This document shows, one piece after another, positions 23,762 through 31,744 of a stretch of DNA of 32,720 nucleotides. Position numbers and translations under genes: made by a program. This stretch comes from Flavobacterium hercynium (GTDB taxonomy: Bacteria > Bacteroidota > Bacteroidia > Flavobacteriales > Flavobacteriaceae). The DNA lies in contig NZ_MUGW01000049.1 of the NCBI RefSeq assembly GCF_002217285.1, positions 1 to 32,720 of the forward strand, in the 5' to 3' direction. The notes beneath the pieces are model-generated. The model saw nothing but the letters and a program-made list of their open reading frames with translations. It was not told the origin of the DNA and ran no database searches. Within the stretch, counting starts at the first letter, position 1; every line of letters starts with the position of its first letter.

Positions 23762-25795
23762 CTAAATAAAAAGAGTTACTATTAAATCAATTAATTTAAT
23801 TCCGATAAAAGGCACGATCAATCCGCCCAGGCCATAAATCAAAAGATTTCTTTTTAAAATAGCACTAGCGCCAATAGGTTTATAATCGACACCTCTCAAC
23901 GCAAGCGGAATCAAAATCGGAATGATAATCGCATTAAAAATCACAGCCGATAAAATCGCACTTTCAGGACTATGCAAATGCATAATATTTAAACCTTGCA
24001 GAGCAGGAATAGCAGAAATAAAAAGTGCTGGAACAATTGCAAAATATTTAGCCACATCATTTGCGATAGAAAAAGTAGTAAGCGTGCCGCGAGTCATCAA
24101 AAGTTGTTTTCCAATTTCAATGATTTCAATAAGTTTAGTTGGATCGTTATCAAGATCGACCATATTGCCCGCCTCTTTAGCCGCCTGAGTTCCACTATTC
24201 ATGGCCACACCAACATTTGCTTGGGCAAGGGCAGGAGCATCATTAGTTCCGTCACCCATCATAGCCACCAGTTTGCCCAGTTGCTGTTCGTTTTTAATAT
24301 AGTTCATTTTATCCTCAGGTTTTGCCTCGGCAATAAAATCATCAACGCCGGCAGCTTCTGCAATAAACTTCGCCGTAAGCGGATTATCTCCCGTAACCAT
24401 TACCGTTTTTACACCCATTTTTCGCAAACGGTCAAAACGTTCTTTCATTCCCGTTTTTATAATATCCTGCAATTCGATAACACCCTGAACCTGATTATTT
24501 TTAAGCACCACCAATGGTGTTCCGCCTTTAGACGAAATCGCAATTACCTGTTCCGCAATATCTTCCGGAAAAGAATTTCTAGCCTGAAGCGTAATATTTT
24601 TGGCAGCATCCTGAGCCCCTTTTCGAATATTAGTTCCATCTTTTAAAATCACACCCGAAGTTCTCGTTTCAGCAGTAAATTTTATCAGCGTAGCACCGTC
24701 AATAGATAACATATTGGCAACATCGGCTCCAGCCAATTCTACAATACTTTTTCCCTCCGGAGTATCATCCGCCAAAGAACTCAACACAGCCGATTCTATA
24801 AAAGCAGCTAATGAAACACCTTGAGCAGGATAGAAATTTGTAGCCTTTCTGTTTCCAATCGTAATAGTTCCGGTTTTATCCAACAGTAATACATCAATAT
24901 CTCCGGCAGTTTCAACCGCTTTTCCCGATTTCGTAATCACATTGGCACGCAAAGCCCTGTCCATACCCGCAATTCCAATAGCAGAAAGTAAACCGCCAAT
25001 AGTAGTAGGAATCAAACAAACAAACAAAGCGATAAAAGCAGCAATTGTGATAGGAGTATTAGCGTAATCCGCAAACGGTTTTAAAGTCACACAAACAATC
25101 ACAAAAATCAGTGTAAAAGCAGCCAGTAAAATAGTTAAAGCAATTTCGTTTGGTGTTTTTTGGCGGCTGGCACCTTCGACTAAAGCAATCATTTTATCCA
25201 GGAAACTTTCTCCAGGTTCAGATGTTACAATTACCTTAATTCGGTCAGACAATACCTTTGTACCCCCCGTTACGGATGATTTATCACCTCCAGCTTCACG
25301 AATAACAGGAGCACTTTCACCAGTAATAGCACTTTCATCAATAGTAGCTAAACCTTCGATAATTTCCCCATCAGTAGCAATTAAATCGCCCGCCTCGCAA
25401 ACGAAAATATCACCTTTTTTCAATGCCGAAGAACTAATATTTTTAATTTCTCCGTTAGCTAAAATTTGCCTTGCTGGAGTTTCTTCGCGTGTTTTTCTTA
25501 AACTATCAGCCTGTGCTTTTCCTCTGGCTTCTGCAATTGCTTCCGCAAAATTGGCAAATAACAGCGTAGCGAATAAAATTAAAAATACAATCAGGTTATA
25601 AACAAAACTACCCTGATCCTGTGCTCCAAATAAAATGGAGATACAAACAGCAAACATTATAGCAGTTCCTATTTCTACGGTAAACATTACCGGATTTTTA
25701 ATCATCATTTTTGGATTCAGCTTCACAAAAGATTGCACAAGTGCCTCTTTTACCTGTTTGCTTTCAAACAATGAATTCGATTTATTAGTAGTCAT
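23762..25795 (-). CDS. kdpB: Potassium-transporting P-type ATPase subunit B
   Basis: 677 aa (E. coli 682). It couples ATP hydrolysis to K+ uptake through KdpA. The phosphorylation site D306 is in LLLDKTGT; TGES is at 158-161, where S161 matches the inhibitory phospho-serine of E. coli KdpB (S162). The hinge motif MVTGDNPLTA and the MMGDGTNDAPAL block are intact, and membrane segments are in their usual places. On the transcript it comes after kdpA, but here kdpA and kdpB are separated by 536 bp containing an oppositely oriented gene, whereas they are normally nearly adjacent. Confidence 0.97.
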   Translation of the reverse strand: MTTNKSNSLFESKQVKEALVQSFVKLNPKMMIKNPVMFTVEIGTAIMFAVCISILFGAQDQGSFVYNLIVFLILFATLLFANFAEAIAEARGKAQADSLRKTREETPARQILANGEIKNISSSALKKGDIFVCEAGDLIATDGEIIEGLATIDESAITGESAPVIREAGGDKSSVTGGTKVLSDRIKVIVTSEPGESFLDKMIALVEGASRQKTPNEIALTILLAAFTLIFVIVCVTLKPFADYANTPITIAAFIALFVCLIPTTIGGLLSAIGIAGMDRALRANVITKSGKAVETAGDIDVLLLDKTGTITIGNRKATNFYPAQGVSLAAFIESAVLSSLADDTPEGKSIVELAGADVANMLSIDGATLIKFTAETRTSGVILKDGTNIRKGAQDAAKNITLQARNSFPEDIAEQVIAISSKGGTPLVVLKNNQVQGVIELQDIIKTGMKERFDRLRKMGVKTVMVTGDNPLTAKFIAEAAGVDDFIAEAKPEDKMNYIKNEQQLGKLVAMMGDGTNDAPALAQANVGVAMNSGTQAAKEAGNMVDLDNDPTKLIEIIEIGKQLLMTRGTLTTFSIANDVAKYFAIVPALFISAIPALQGLNIMHLHSPESAILSAVIFNAIIIPILIPLALRGVDYKPIGASAILKRNLLIYGLGGLIVPFIGIKLIDLIVTLFI

Positions 25796-25868
25796 TTTTA
25801 GTATGTTAAATGTTATATGTTATATGTGAAATGTCATACGATTTAATAAATTCGTAAATAAATAAAGT
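25796..25868. repeat. kdp spacer repeat, left flank of the inserted gene
   Basis: Tandem variants of ATGTTAAATGTTATATG and ATGTGAAATGT lie between the kdpB start and the ATG of the four-helix gene. Only one arm of the usual spacer motif is here; the counterpart is at 26238-26331 beyond that gene. Confidence 0.5.
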
Positions 25869-26237
25869 ATGAAACCACATAAAAAATTGAACTCCTGGAT
25901 TAAAAGTTTTGAATTTGTCAAGGAGATTTATTTAGTTACAAATCAGTTTCCCTCTGAAGAAAAATTTGGAATAACATCACAAATTAGAAGAGCTTCAATT
26001 TCTGTTCCTGTTAATATTGCTGAAGGCGCTGCAAGAAAAGGTTTAAAAGAATTTATCCATTTTTTGCATATTTCATTAGGATCTTTATCTGAACTTGACA
26101 CATTAATTTTATTGAGTAAAGAATTGAATTTTATTAATGACGAAAAATGTGAGGAACTGATTGGAAAATTAGACATCATTGGAAAACTTATTTATGGTTT
26201 AATTAAAAATCTTGAGAACAGACTGGAAAACAATTAA
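25869..26237 (+). CDS. Four-helix-bundle protein (S23/IVP family) inserted in kdp
   Basis: A 122-aa protein with the family pattern: LNSWIKSFEFVKEIYLVT, then FGITSQIRRASISVPVNIAEGAAR (the conserved block), then LHISLGSLSELDTL, ending in a Glu/Asn-rich tail. This family was first found inside 23S rRNA intervening sequences and is frequent as stand-alone genes in Bacteroidota. It forms pentameric four-helix bundles related to the Avd accessory protein of diversity-generating retroelements. Its cellular role is not known. The gene runs against the kdp operon, between kdpB and kdpA, with the TGTAAAATGTGA-type repeat on both sides, so it looks like a late insertion into a spacer. There is no sign of a retroelement or variable repeat here. 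Confidence 0.85.
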   Translation: MKPHKKLNSWIKSFEFVKEIYLVTNQFPSEEKFGITSQIRRASISVPVNIAEGAARKGLKEFIHFLHISLGSLSELDTLILLSKELNFINDEKCEELIGKLDIIGKLIYGLIKNLENRLENN

Positions 26238-26260
26238 CTGTATTTGTGAAAATGTAATGA

Positions 26261-26318
26261 TGAGATGTAAAATGTGATGTATTTAGATTCTATATTCATT
26301 TTACCCTTTTACATCTCA
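26261..26318. repeat. kdp spacer inverted repeat (TGAGATGTAAAA)
   Basis: Perfect 12-bp arms TGAGATGTAAAA (26261-26272) and TTTTACATCTCA (26307-26318) lie between the four-helix gene and the kdpA stop. Further CACATTTCTCACATT copies follow. It could end the four-helix transcript and also act in the kdp mRNA. Confidence 0.8.
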
Positions 26319-26331
26319 CTTTTCACATTTC

Positions 26332-28050
26332 TCACATTGTAAAGTACTCAGCTAATGGACCAAGTGCCAACGCAGGAAAGAAAGATAGAGCTGCAATAAT
26401 TGCGATTACGGCAAAAACCATTACACCAAAAATAGAAGTGTCTGTTTTTAAAGTTCCGGCACTTTCCGGAATATATTTTTTGCCAGCCAATAACCCTGCA
26501 ATCGCAAGCGGGCCCACAATCGGAATAAATCGGCTTAACAGCAATACAATTCCCGTAGTGATATTCCAAAACGGATTATTATCACCTAAACCTTCAAAAC
26601 CAGAACCATTATTGGCAGCACTAGAAGTATATTCATATAACATTTCAGAAAAACCATGATGTCCGGGATTGTTCAGCCAGCCAGTTGCATTTCCGTTAAA
26701 CCAATAGCCCATTGCAGTATCATGAGCAGCAAAGTAAGAAGCCAGCGCAGTTCCTGATAATATTAAAAATGGATGTAGAATAGCAATAAAAGCAGCAATC
26801 TTAACCTCTCGGGCTTCAATTTTCTTTCCTAAAAACTCAGGCGTTCTGCCCACCATTAATCCTGAAATGAATACAGCCAGAATAATAAAAATGTAGAAGT
26901 TCAAAATTCCAACACCACAGCCGCCATAAAAAGCATTAACCATCATCGCTAATAATTGCATAGCACCAGAAACAGGCATCGAACTATCGTGCATACTATT
27001 TACAGAACCGGTAGAAATTACAGTTGTAGCAATACTCCAAAAACCTGAAATAGCGGGGCCAAAGCGAACCTCTTTTCCTTCCATAGCTCCCGTATTTTGT
27101 GCGATTCCCATTTTTTCAATAGCAGGATTTCCATTCATTTCGCTCATTACCGTAGGCACAACAAGTAATAAAAAGCCCACCGTCATAACACCAAAAATCA
27201 CATAAGACAATTTTCTTTTGTTCAGGAAAAAGCCCAAGGCAAAAATCATAGCAAACGGAACAATTAATTGCGACCATAATTCAACAGCATTCGTTAAATA
27301 AGTAGGATTTTCTAAAGGATGTGCCGAGTTAGCACCAAAAAAACCACCACCATTTGTTCCCAAATGTTTAATAGCAACAAATGCAGCTGCAGGTCCACGG
27401 GAAACTTCTACCTGATCACCTTGTAATGTCGTAATAGCATCTTTACTATCAAAGTTCATTGGAGTACCGCTAAAAACTAAAATACTAGCAACAATAATCG
27501 AAAGAGGCAATAAAATACGAGTACAGCTTTTGATGAAGTAATTATAAAAATTACCCAAATGCTCCGTCGTTCTTTCTTTCATAGCTGTAAAAATCATCGC
27601 AGCAGCAGCCATTCCAACACCAGCAGAAACAAATTGCAGAAACATTAGGAACATTTGTGATAAGTACGAAACACCGCTCTCACCAGAGTAATGCTGCAAA
27701 TTACAATTCACAACAAACGAAATAGCAGTGTTAAACGCCAGATCCGGACTCATAGACGGATTGTTGTCAGGATTTAGAAACAAGGAACCCTGAAAGAGTA
27801 AAATAAAAAAGCAAAGAAAGAACCAAATCATATTAATGCTCAAAAGAGCTTTTAAATGTTGCTTCCAGTTCATTTCCTCAGTAGCATTAATACCACTGAT
27901 TTTAAAAATAAATTTTTCAATTGGATTGAAAATAGCGTCAAGAAATGTTTTATCTCCCAGATAAACCTTAGCAATATATTTTCCTAATGGAATAGCTAAA
28001 ACGATCGAAATGATAAAAATACTAATGACGCCAAATAATTCTGTATTCAT
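26332..28050 (-). CDS. kdpA: Potassium-transporting ATPase subunit A
   Basis: 572 aa (E. coli 557). This is the K+-selective channel-like subunit with about ten membrane helices. Selectivity-filter loops are visible: NCNLQHYSGE (115-124; usually NTNLQHYSGE, here Thr to Cys), HLGTNGGGFFGANS (229-242), and later GCGVGI and NNGSGFEG. The gene is complete. It follows kdpF after a 136-bp spacer with a perfect 10-bp inverted repeat. Confidence 0.97.
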   Translation of the reverse strand: MNTELFGVISIFIISIVLAIPLGKYIAKVYLGDKTFLDAIFNPIEKFIFKISGINATEEMNWKQHLKALLSINMIWFFLCFFILLFQGSLFLNPDNNPSMSPDLAFNTAISFVVNCNLQHYSGESGVSYLSQMFLMFLQFVSAGVGMAAAAMIFTAMKERTTEHLGNFYNYFIKSCTRILLPLSIIVASILVFSGTPMNFDSKDAITTLQGDQVEVSRGPAAAFVAIKHLGTNGGGFFGANSAHPLENPTYLTNAVELWSQLIVPFAMIFALGFFLNKRKLSYVIFGVMTVGFLLLVVPTVMSEMNGNPAIEKMGIAQNTGAMEGKEVRFGPAISGFWSIATTVISTGSVNSMHDSSMPVSGAMQLLAMMVNAFYGGCGVGILNFYIFIILAVFISGLMVGRTPEFLGKKIEAREVKIAAFIAILHPFLILSGTALASYFAAHDTAMGYWFNGNATGWLNNPGHHGFSEMLYEYTSSAANNGSGFEGLGDNNPFWNITTGIVLLLSRFIPIVGPLAIAGLLAGKKYIPESAGTLKTDTSIFGVMVFAVIAIIAALSFFPALALGPLAEYFTM

Positions 28051-28090
28051 AATTTTGAGATTATTTTGTTGTGAAATGTGAATTGTAAAT

Positions 28091-28161
28091 TGTAAAATGA
28101 GAAATGGGATTCGTAAAAGGATAAAAATGAATGCAACAGATATCTAACTTTTCATTTTACA
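28091..28161. repeat. kdp spacer inverted repeat (TGTAAAATGA)
   Basis: Perfect 10-bp arms TGTAAAATGA (28091-28100) and TCATTTTACA (28152-28161) in the kdpF-kdpA spacer, flanked by GTGAATTGTAAATTG and ACATTTTACGTCTTACATT. Confidence 0.75.
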
Positions 28162-28186
28162 TAAAAACATTTTACGTCTTACATTC

Positions 28187-28264
28187 TTAGAATTTTTCAG
28201 GTTTAATTAATACATAAACCAAATAGCCAAAAACGCCGATGGAGATAATAAAGAGTGCAGTCAT
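28187..28264 (-). CDS. kdpF: Potassium-transporting ATPase subunit F
   Basis: A 25-aa membrane peptide, MTALFIISIGVFGYLVYVLI followed by KPEKF. One hydrophobic helix and the ending YxLxKPEKF are typical of KdpF, which stabilises the KdpABC complex. It starts 3 bp after the stop of another small membrane peptide and lies upstream of kdpA, as in other kdp operons. Confidence 0.88.
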   Translation of the reverse strand: MTALFIISIGVFGYLVYVLIKPEKF

Positions 28265-28267
28265 GAT

Positions 28268-28354
28268 TTAGATTTTTTCAAAAAATTCAACAGATTTAAA
28301 ACAAATAGCAAAAAGCAAAACAGCCAATGCGAGTAAAAGAAAAGTGATTAACAT
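28268..28354 (-). CDS. 28-aa membrane peptide upstream of kdpF
   Basis: The frame reads MLITFLLLALAVLLFAICF followed by KSVEFFEKI: one transmembrane helix and a short charged tail, the same design as KdpF. It ends 3 bp before the kdpF ATG, so the two are probably translated together. It may be a second small KdpABC-associated subunit. There is no Shine-Dalgarno-like site, as is normal here. Too short for certainty; composition and position are the evidence. Confidence 0.6.
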   Translation of the reverse strand: MLITFLLLALAVLLFAICFKSVEFFEKI

Positions 28355-28478
28355 AAGAGGGGTAATTTTAGATTTTAGAATGTAGATTTTTTAACCAATA
28401 GACAATCAGTAGATTAAATGATTCAACAAATAACAAGTGAAACGATTCAACGATTAAACAAATAACCAATTCACCGAC

Positions 28479-28760
28479 CTACACTCCTGAGGTATTAATC
28501 TGTTTTATGTATTCTGCTTTAAGCGTTTGAGGAAAAAGATGTGAAATATTGCAGTGACGCATTTCCATAAAGGAAGAAACAGAGAAAATGTACACGTTAG
28601 AAATAGCATTTTTTGTTTCCATGCTTCCGCTAATAAATAAGCGTTCAGCAAGAGCCAGACATTTTTTTGCCCGTACAATGTTTCCCGAAATAATAGATTT
28701 TTTAGTAATCTCAGCAAAGCGATCCGCTTGTTTGTAAATTGAGGTAACTTGATTTTTCAT
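28479..28760 (-). CDS. Small helical protein upstream of kdp
   Basis: 93 aa from ATG 28760; an in-frame start at 28865 would add 35 residues that cover the likely promoter and are Arg/Asn-rich without pattern. It is mainly helical (YKQADRFAEITKKSI, RAKKCLALAERLFISG), with SNVYIFSVSSFMEMRHC near the middle. There is no membrane segment and no motif that I recognise. It is co-directional with kdp, 124 bp upstream of the 28-aa peptide and after the terminator of the response regulator, so it may be first in the kdp transcript and have a role in its control. Confidence 0.6.
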   Translation of the reverse strand: MKNQVTSIYKQADRFAEITKKSIISGNIVRAKKCLALAERLFISGSMETKNAISNVYIFSVSSFMEMRHCNISHLFPQTLKAEYIKQINTSGV

Positions 28761-28875
28761 TTTGAATGAATTTTTGTGTTCTCCCCTCTTATGCCAAAAG
28801 TTAGACCGAAAAAGCAAAATAGTACTTAAAGCGTTGTCAGTGATGTAATTACGATTTTTTGCCAAAATTTAGGCA

Positions 28876-28906
28876 CAAAAAAAGCCTATCAAAATGATAA
28901 GCTTTT
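28876..28906 (-). terminator. Terminator of the response-regulator gene
   Basis: A stem GC-TATCA/TGATA-GC with one mismatch, read on the minus strand as AAAAGCTTATCATTTTGATA followed by GGC and a run of T. It separates the response regulator from the kdp genes. Confidence 0.75.
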
Positions 28907-28950
28907 ATTAAAATGATAAGATTTTACTAATTATAAATTGCTATCGCAAT

Positions 28951-28977
28951 CCTGCAAGGTTTTCAAAGCCTTGTAGG
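28951..28977. repeat. 27-nt palindrome, CCTGCAAGG type
   Basis: CCTGCAAGG-N9-CCTTGTAGG. This subtype recurs at 31766 with the same single G-T imperfection in the arms. It lies after the stop of the response-regulator gene. Confidence 0.8.
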
Positions 28978-29021
28978 TAATCTAAATAAACCAAAACTGC
29001 GCAGGAGCTGATATACTCAAA

Positions 29022-30362
29022 TTATAAGTGATATTCTTCGAGTTTTCTATATAAAGTAGCAATTCCAATTTCAAGTAAGCGTGCAGTTTCAGCTTTATTT
29101 CCTTTAGTATAATTTAAAACCTTTTGAATATGCAGTTTTTCAACACTTTGCATTGAAAAAGCCGACATAGATTTAGTAGGCTTTTCACTTTGATGCTGCA
29201 TTTCATAAGGCAAAACATCCGAAGTCAAAATATTTTCACTACTCAAAATCACAGACCTTTCAATAACATTTTTAAGTTCCCGAATATTTCCCGGCCAGGA
29301 ATAGTTTTCTAATTTCAATAGAAAATCATCCGTAATATCCAATTTCTTTTTATTGATTTTTTCAGAGAATTGCTGAACAAAATAGTGCGTGATAGGAGCA
29401 ATATCTTTAATTCTTTCGCGAAGAGGCGGAATCTTTATTTCAAAAATATTCAAACGAAAATACAAATCCGAACGAAAACGGTGTTCATCGCTTTCTGTTT
29501 TCAAATCTCTGTTTGTCGCCGCAATTAACCTAAAATTTGATTTTTTTGGAGTAGTATCACCAATCGGAATATATTCGCTGGTTTCCAAAACGCGTAATAA
29601 TTTGGCTTGCAATTCAATAGGCATTTCCCCAATTTCATCCAAAAACAAAGTACCGCCATTAGCCTCTTCAATAAAACCTTTTTTATCTTTCAGTGCTCCC
29701 GTAAAAGCACCTTGTTTATGACCAAAAAGCTCACTTTCCAGAATGGCTGCACTAAACGTGCTGCAATTTAACGCAACAAATGATTTTCCAACCCGATTAC
29801 TATTCTCATGAATCGCCTGAGCAAAAACCTCTTTTCCCGTTCCCGTTTCACCCGTAAGTAATACAGTCGAATCCGTTTTAGCTACTTTTTTCGCCAGATC
29901 AATAACCTGCTCAATTCCTTTAGACTTTCCAATTATCGTGTCAAAAGAATATTTATCACCAATGCGTTTCTCCAGTTGTTTAACCTTTTTTTGCAAATGC
30001 ACCTTTTCAACAGCCTTGTATAAAAGCGGAATAATCTTGTCATTATCATCGCCCTTTACAATATAATCAAAAGCTCCGTTTTTCATAGCCTGAACACCAT
30101 CCGTAATATTTCCAAAAGCCGTTAATAAAACAACTTCAATCAGCGGAAAACTTTCTTTAATGTTCTGTAGAAAATCGACACCATTGCCATCAGGTAATTT
30201 TACATCACATAAAACAACATCAACATCCGTTTGTTCCAGCTTCTTAAAGCCGGATTTCAAATCTTTAGCTTCAATAACCTCAAAACCTTCAGATTTTATA
30301 ATGCGTGCTAGTAGACTTCTAAGTTTTTCTTCGTCGTCTATAATTAAAATTTTGTGTGTCAT
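29022..30362 (-). CDS. NtrC-type sigma-54 response regulator of the kdp locus
   Basis: 446 aa. The receiver domain (1-120) has the phospho-acceptor D53 (VVLCDVKLPDG). The AAA+ domain (about 140-375) has Walker A GETGTGKE, the sigma-54 contact loop GAFTGA, and Walker B GGTLFLDEIGEMP. A C-terminal Fis-type HTH (KGNKAETARLLEIGIATLYRKL) follows. It should activate sigma-54 promoters. It takes the place of the OmpR-type KdpE and probably receives phosphate from the kinase at 18617-20332. It has its own terminator and sits upstream of kdp in the same direction. Its target promoter was not found with confidence. Confidence 0.92.
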   Translation of the reverse strand: MTHKILIIDDEEKLRSLLARIIKSEGFEVIEAKDLKSGFKKLEQTDVDVVLCDVKLPDGNGVDFLQNIKESFPLIEVVLLTAFGNITDGVQAMKNGAFDYIVKGDDNDKIIPLLYKAVEKVHLQKKVKQLEKRIGDKYSFDTIIGKSKGIEQVIDLAKKVAKTDSTVLLTGETGTGKEVFAQAIHENSNRVGKSFVALNCSTFSAAILESELFGHKQGAFTGALKDKKGFIEEANGGTLFLDEIGEMPIELQAKLLRVLETSEYIPIGDTTPKKSNFRLIAATNRDLKTESDEHRFRSDLYFRLNIFEIKIPPLRERIKDIAPITHYFVQQFSEKINKKKLDITDDFLLKLENYSWPGNIRELKNVIERSVILSSENILTSDVLPYEMQHQSEKPTKSMSAFSMQSVEKLHIQKVLNYTKGNKAETARLLEIGIATLYRKLEEYHL

Positions 30363-30400
30363 TGTAGAGAAAAGGCTAAGCCGAAGTTAATTTTCTGATA

Positions 30401-30408
30401 CAAATTTA
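30401..30408 (-). promoter_or_regulatory. Probable -7 element of the response-regulator gene
   Basis: The minus strand reads TAAATTTG, a TAnnTTTG match, about 39 bp before the ATG. A TTG lies further upstream but at short spacing (14 bp). Confidence 0.4.
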
Positions 30409-30472
30409 AGTTTTAAATCATTCAACTTTTTTGATTGATAGGAAATTCTTGGAAAAATAATTTTCATCATAA

Positions 30473-30488
30473 AGTTGAAGCTTCAACT
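30473..30488. promoter_or_regulatory. Perfect 16-bp palindrome between divergent genes
   Basis: AGTTGAAGCTTCAACT, fully symmetric, in the 281-bp region between the response regulator and the oxidoreductase. Another TTCAACTTTT half site is at 30421-30430. Suited to a dimeric regulator. Confidence 0.45.
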
Positions 30489-30616
30489 ATGAAATTAACT
30501 TTTAAGCTCTTTAATTTCGATATTTCAATTTAGAATAACGGCATTAAAATATCTAACAGTGGTAAATTTTATAAATCTATTAACATCAAAGAAGTTATGC
30601 TTTGTATGAAATGAAT

Positions 30617-30625
30617 TAATTTTGC
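30617..30625 (+). promoter_or_regulatory. Probable -7 element of the oxidoreductase gene
   Basis: TAATTTTGC, matching TAnnTTTG(C), 19 bp before the ATG at 30644. The only nearby TTG (30602-30604) is closer than usual. Confidence 0.45.
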
Positions 30626-30643
30626 ATAAAAGTTATTACATAT

Positions 30644-31645
30644 ATGAAAGACCCAATTTCAATTTCAATATTAGAATTAGCTATAATTACACAAGATAGC
30701 AACGCAAGCGAAACATTTCAAAAAACCAAAGAGATAGCACAACTTGCAGACAATATAGGTTATAAACGCTTTTGGCTGGCAGAACACCACAATATGGCAC
30801 ACGTTGCCAGTTCTGCAACAGTTGTATTAATTGGCTTTATCGCAAGTCATACAAAAGACATTCGCGTAGGTTCTGGTGGAATCATGTTGCCAAATCATTC
30901 CCCTCTAGTAGTAGCCGAGCAATTCGGAACATTAGAAACGCTTTACCCAAACCGAATCGATTTAGGATTAGGAAGAGCACCCGGAACAGATCAAGCCACT
31001 GCAGAAGCAATTCGCAAAGACTTTTTCGAGCAAGCCCAGCGTTTTCCTCAAAATGTAAGCAAGTTGCAGGATTATTTCTCAAAAGAAAATGATACAGCAA
31101 AAGTACGTGCATTTCCTGCCGAAGGAACAAATGTTCCCATCTGGATTCTGGGTTCAAGTATGGAAAGCGCAGCGCTTGCAGCCGCTTACGGATTGCCGTA
31201 TGCTTTCGCTGGACATTTTGCACCGCGACAAATGATACAAGCATTCGAATTTTACCGCGAAAACTTTCAGGCTTCCGCAGTTTTAGACAAACCCAAAACA
31301 ATGGCATGTGTAAATATTATAGCAGCAGATACCAATGAAGAAGCCGAAACACTTTCAACAAGTTTGTATCAAATGTTTTTAAACCTAATCCGAAATGATC
31401 GTAAAGGTTTACAGCCACCAGTTCCTTCATTAGACGATATCATGAACGAGCAAGAACGTTTTCATGTCGATCAAATGACAGCCTGTACTTTTATAGGAAA
31501 CAAAGAACAGCTAAAAATCGATCTTAAAAAATTTATCGATTACGCAAGAGTCGACGAGTTAATGGTAACAAGTCCAATCTTCGATCATGAAGCAAAACTA
31601 AAAAGCATCCACATAACAAAAGAAGTAATAGATAGTATAAATTAA
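30644..31645 (+). CDS. Luciferase-like (LLM class) flavin oxidoreductase
   Basis: 333 aa, full length for the YhbW/MsnO8 group of luciferase-like monooxygenases. Visible blocks: GYKRFWLAEHHNM near residue 40, VGSGGIMLPNHSPLVVAEQF near 76, and IDLGLGRAPGTD near 105. These build a TIM barrel that binds FMN. The substrate is not evident. It is monocistronic, with a -7 element before it and a strong terminator 56 bp after it. Confidence 0.88.
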   Translation: MKDPISISILELAIITQDSNASETFQKTKEIAQLADNIGYKRFWLAEHHNMAHVASSATVVLIGFIASHTKDIRVGSGGIMLPNHSPLVVAEQFGTLETLYPNRIDLGLGRAPGTDQATAEAIRKDFFEQAQRFPQNVSKLQDYFSKENDTAKVRAFPAEGTNVPIWILGSSMESAALAAAYGLPYAFAGHFAPRQMIQAFEFYRENFQASAVLDKPKTMACVNIIAADTNEEAETLSTSLYQMFLNLIRNDRKGLQPPVPSLDDIMNEQERFHVDQMTACTFIGNKEQLKIDLKKFIDYARVDELMVTSPIFDHEAKLKSIHITKEVIDSIN

Positions 31646-31701
31646 CCTATATATAAAGGAACAGATCATCTATACTATATATATGTATAAAGATTAAAAT
31701 C

Positions 31702-31740
31702 AAAAACCCGAAAGCTTGCAAAAGCGACTCGGGTTTTTTT
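31702..31740 (+). terminator. Terminator of the oxidoreductase gene
   Basis: AAAAACCCGA pairs with TCGGGTTTTT around an inner GC-containing loop, followed by a T run. Confidence 0.88.
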
Positions 31741-31744
31741 GTAC

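Noticed and set aside
23922..24646. Long plus-strand frames opposite kdpB
   Set aside because: kdpB is full length with all P-type ATPase motifs; the antisense frames have compositions typical of shadow translation.
25869..26237. Avd accessory gene of a diversity-generating retroelement
   Set aside because: The fold family is related, but no reverse transcriptase, template repeat or variable repeat is seen nearby.
28795..28830. Sigma-54 promoter near TTTTGGCATAAG upstream of the 93-aa gene
   Set aside because: The GG element is present, but there is no GC at the required distance (GG-N10-GC), so the match is not good enough.
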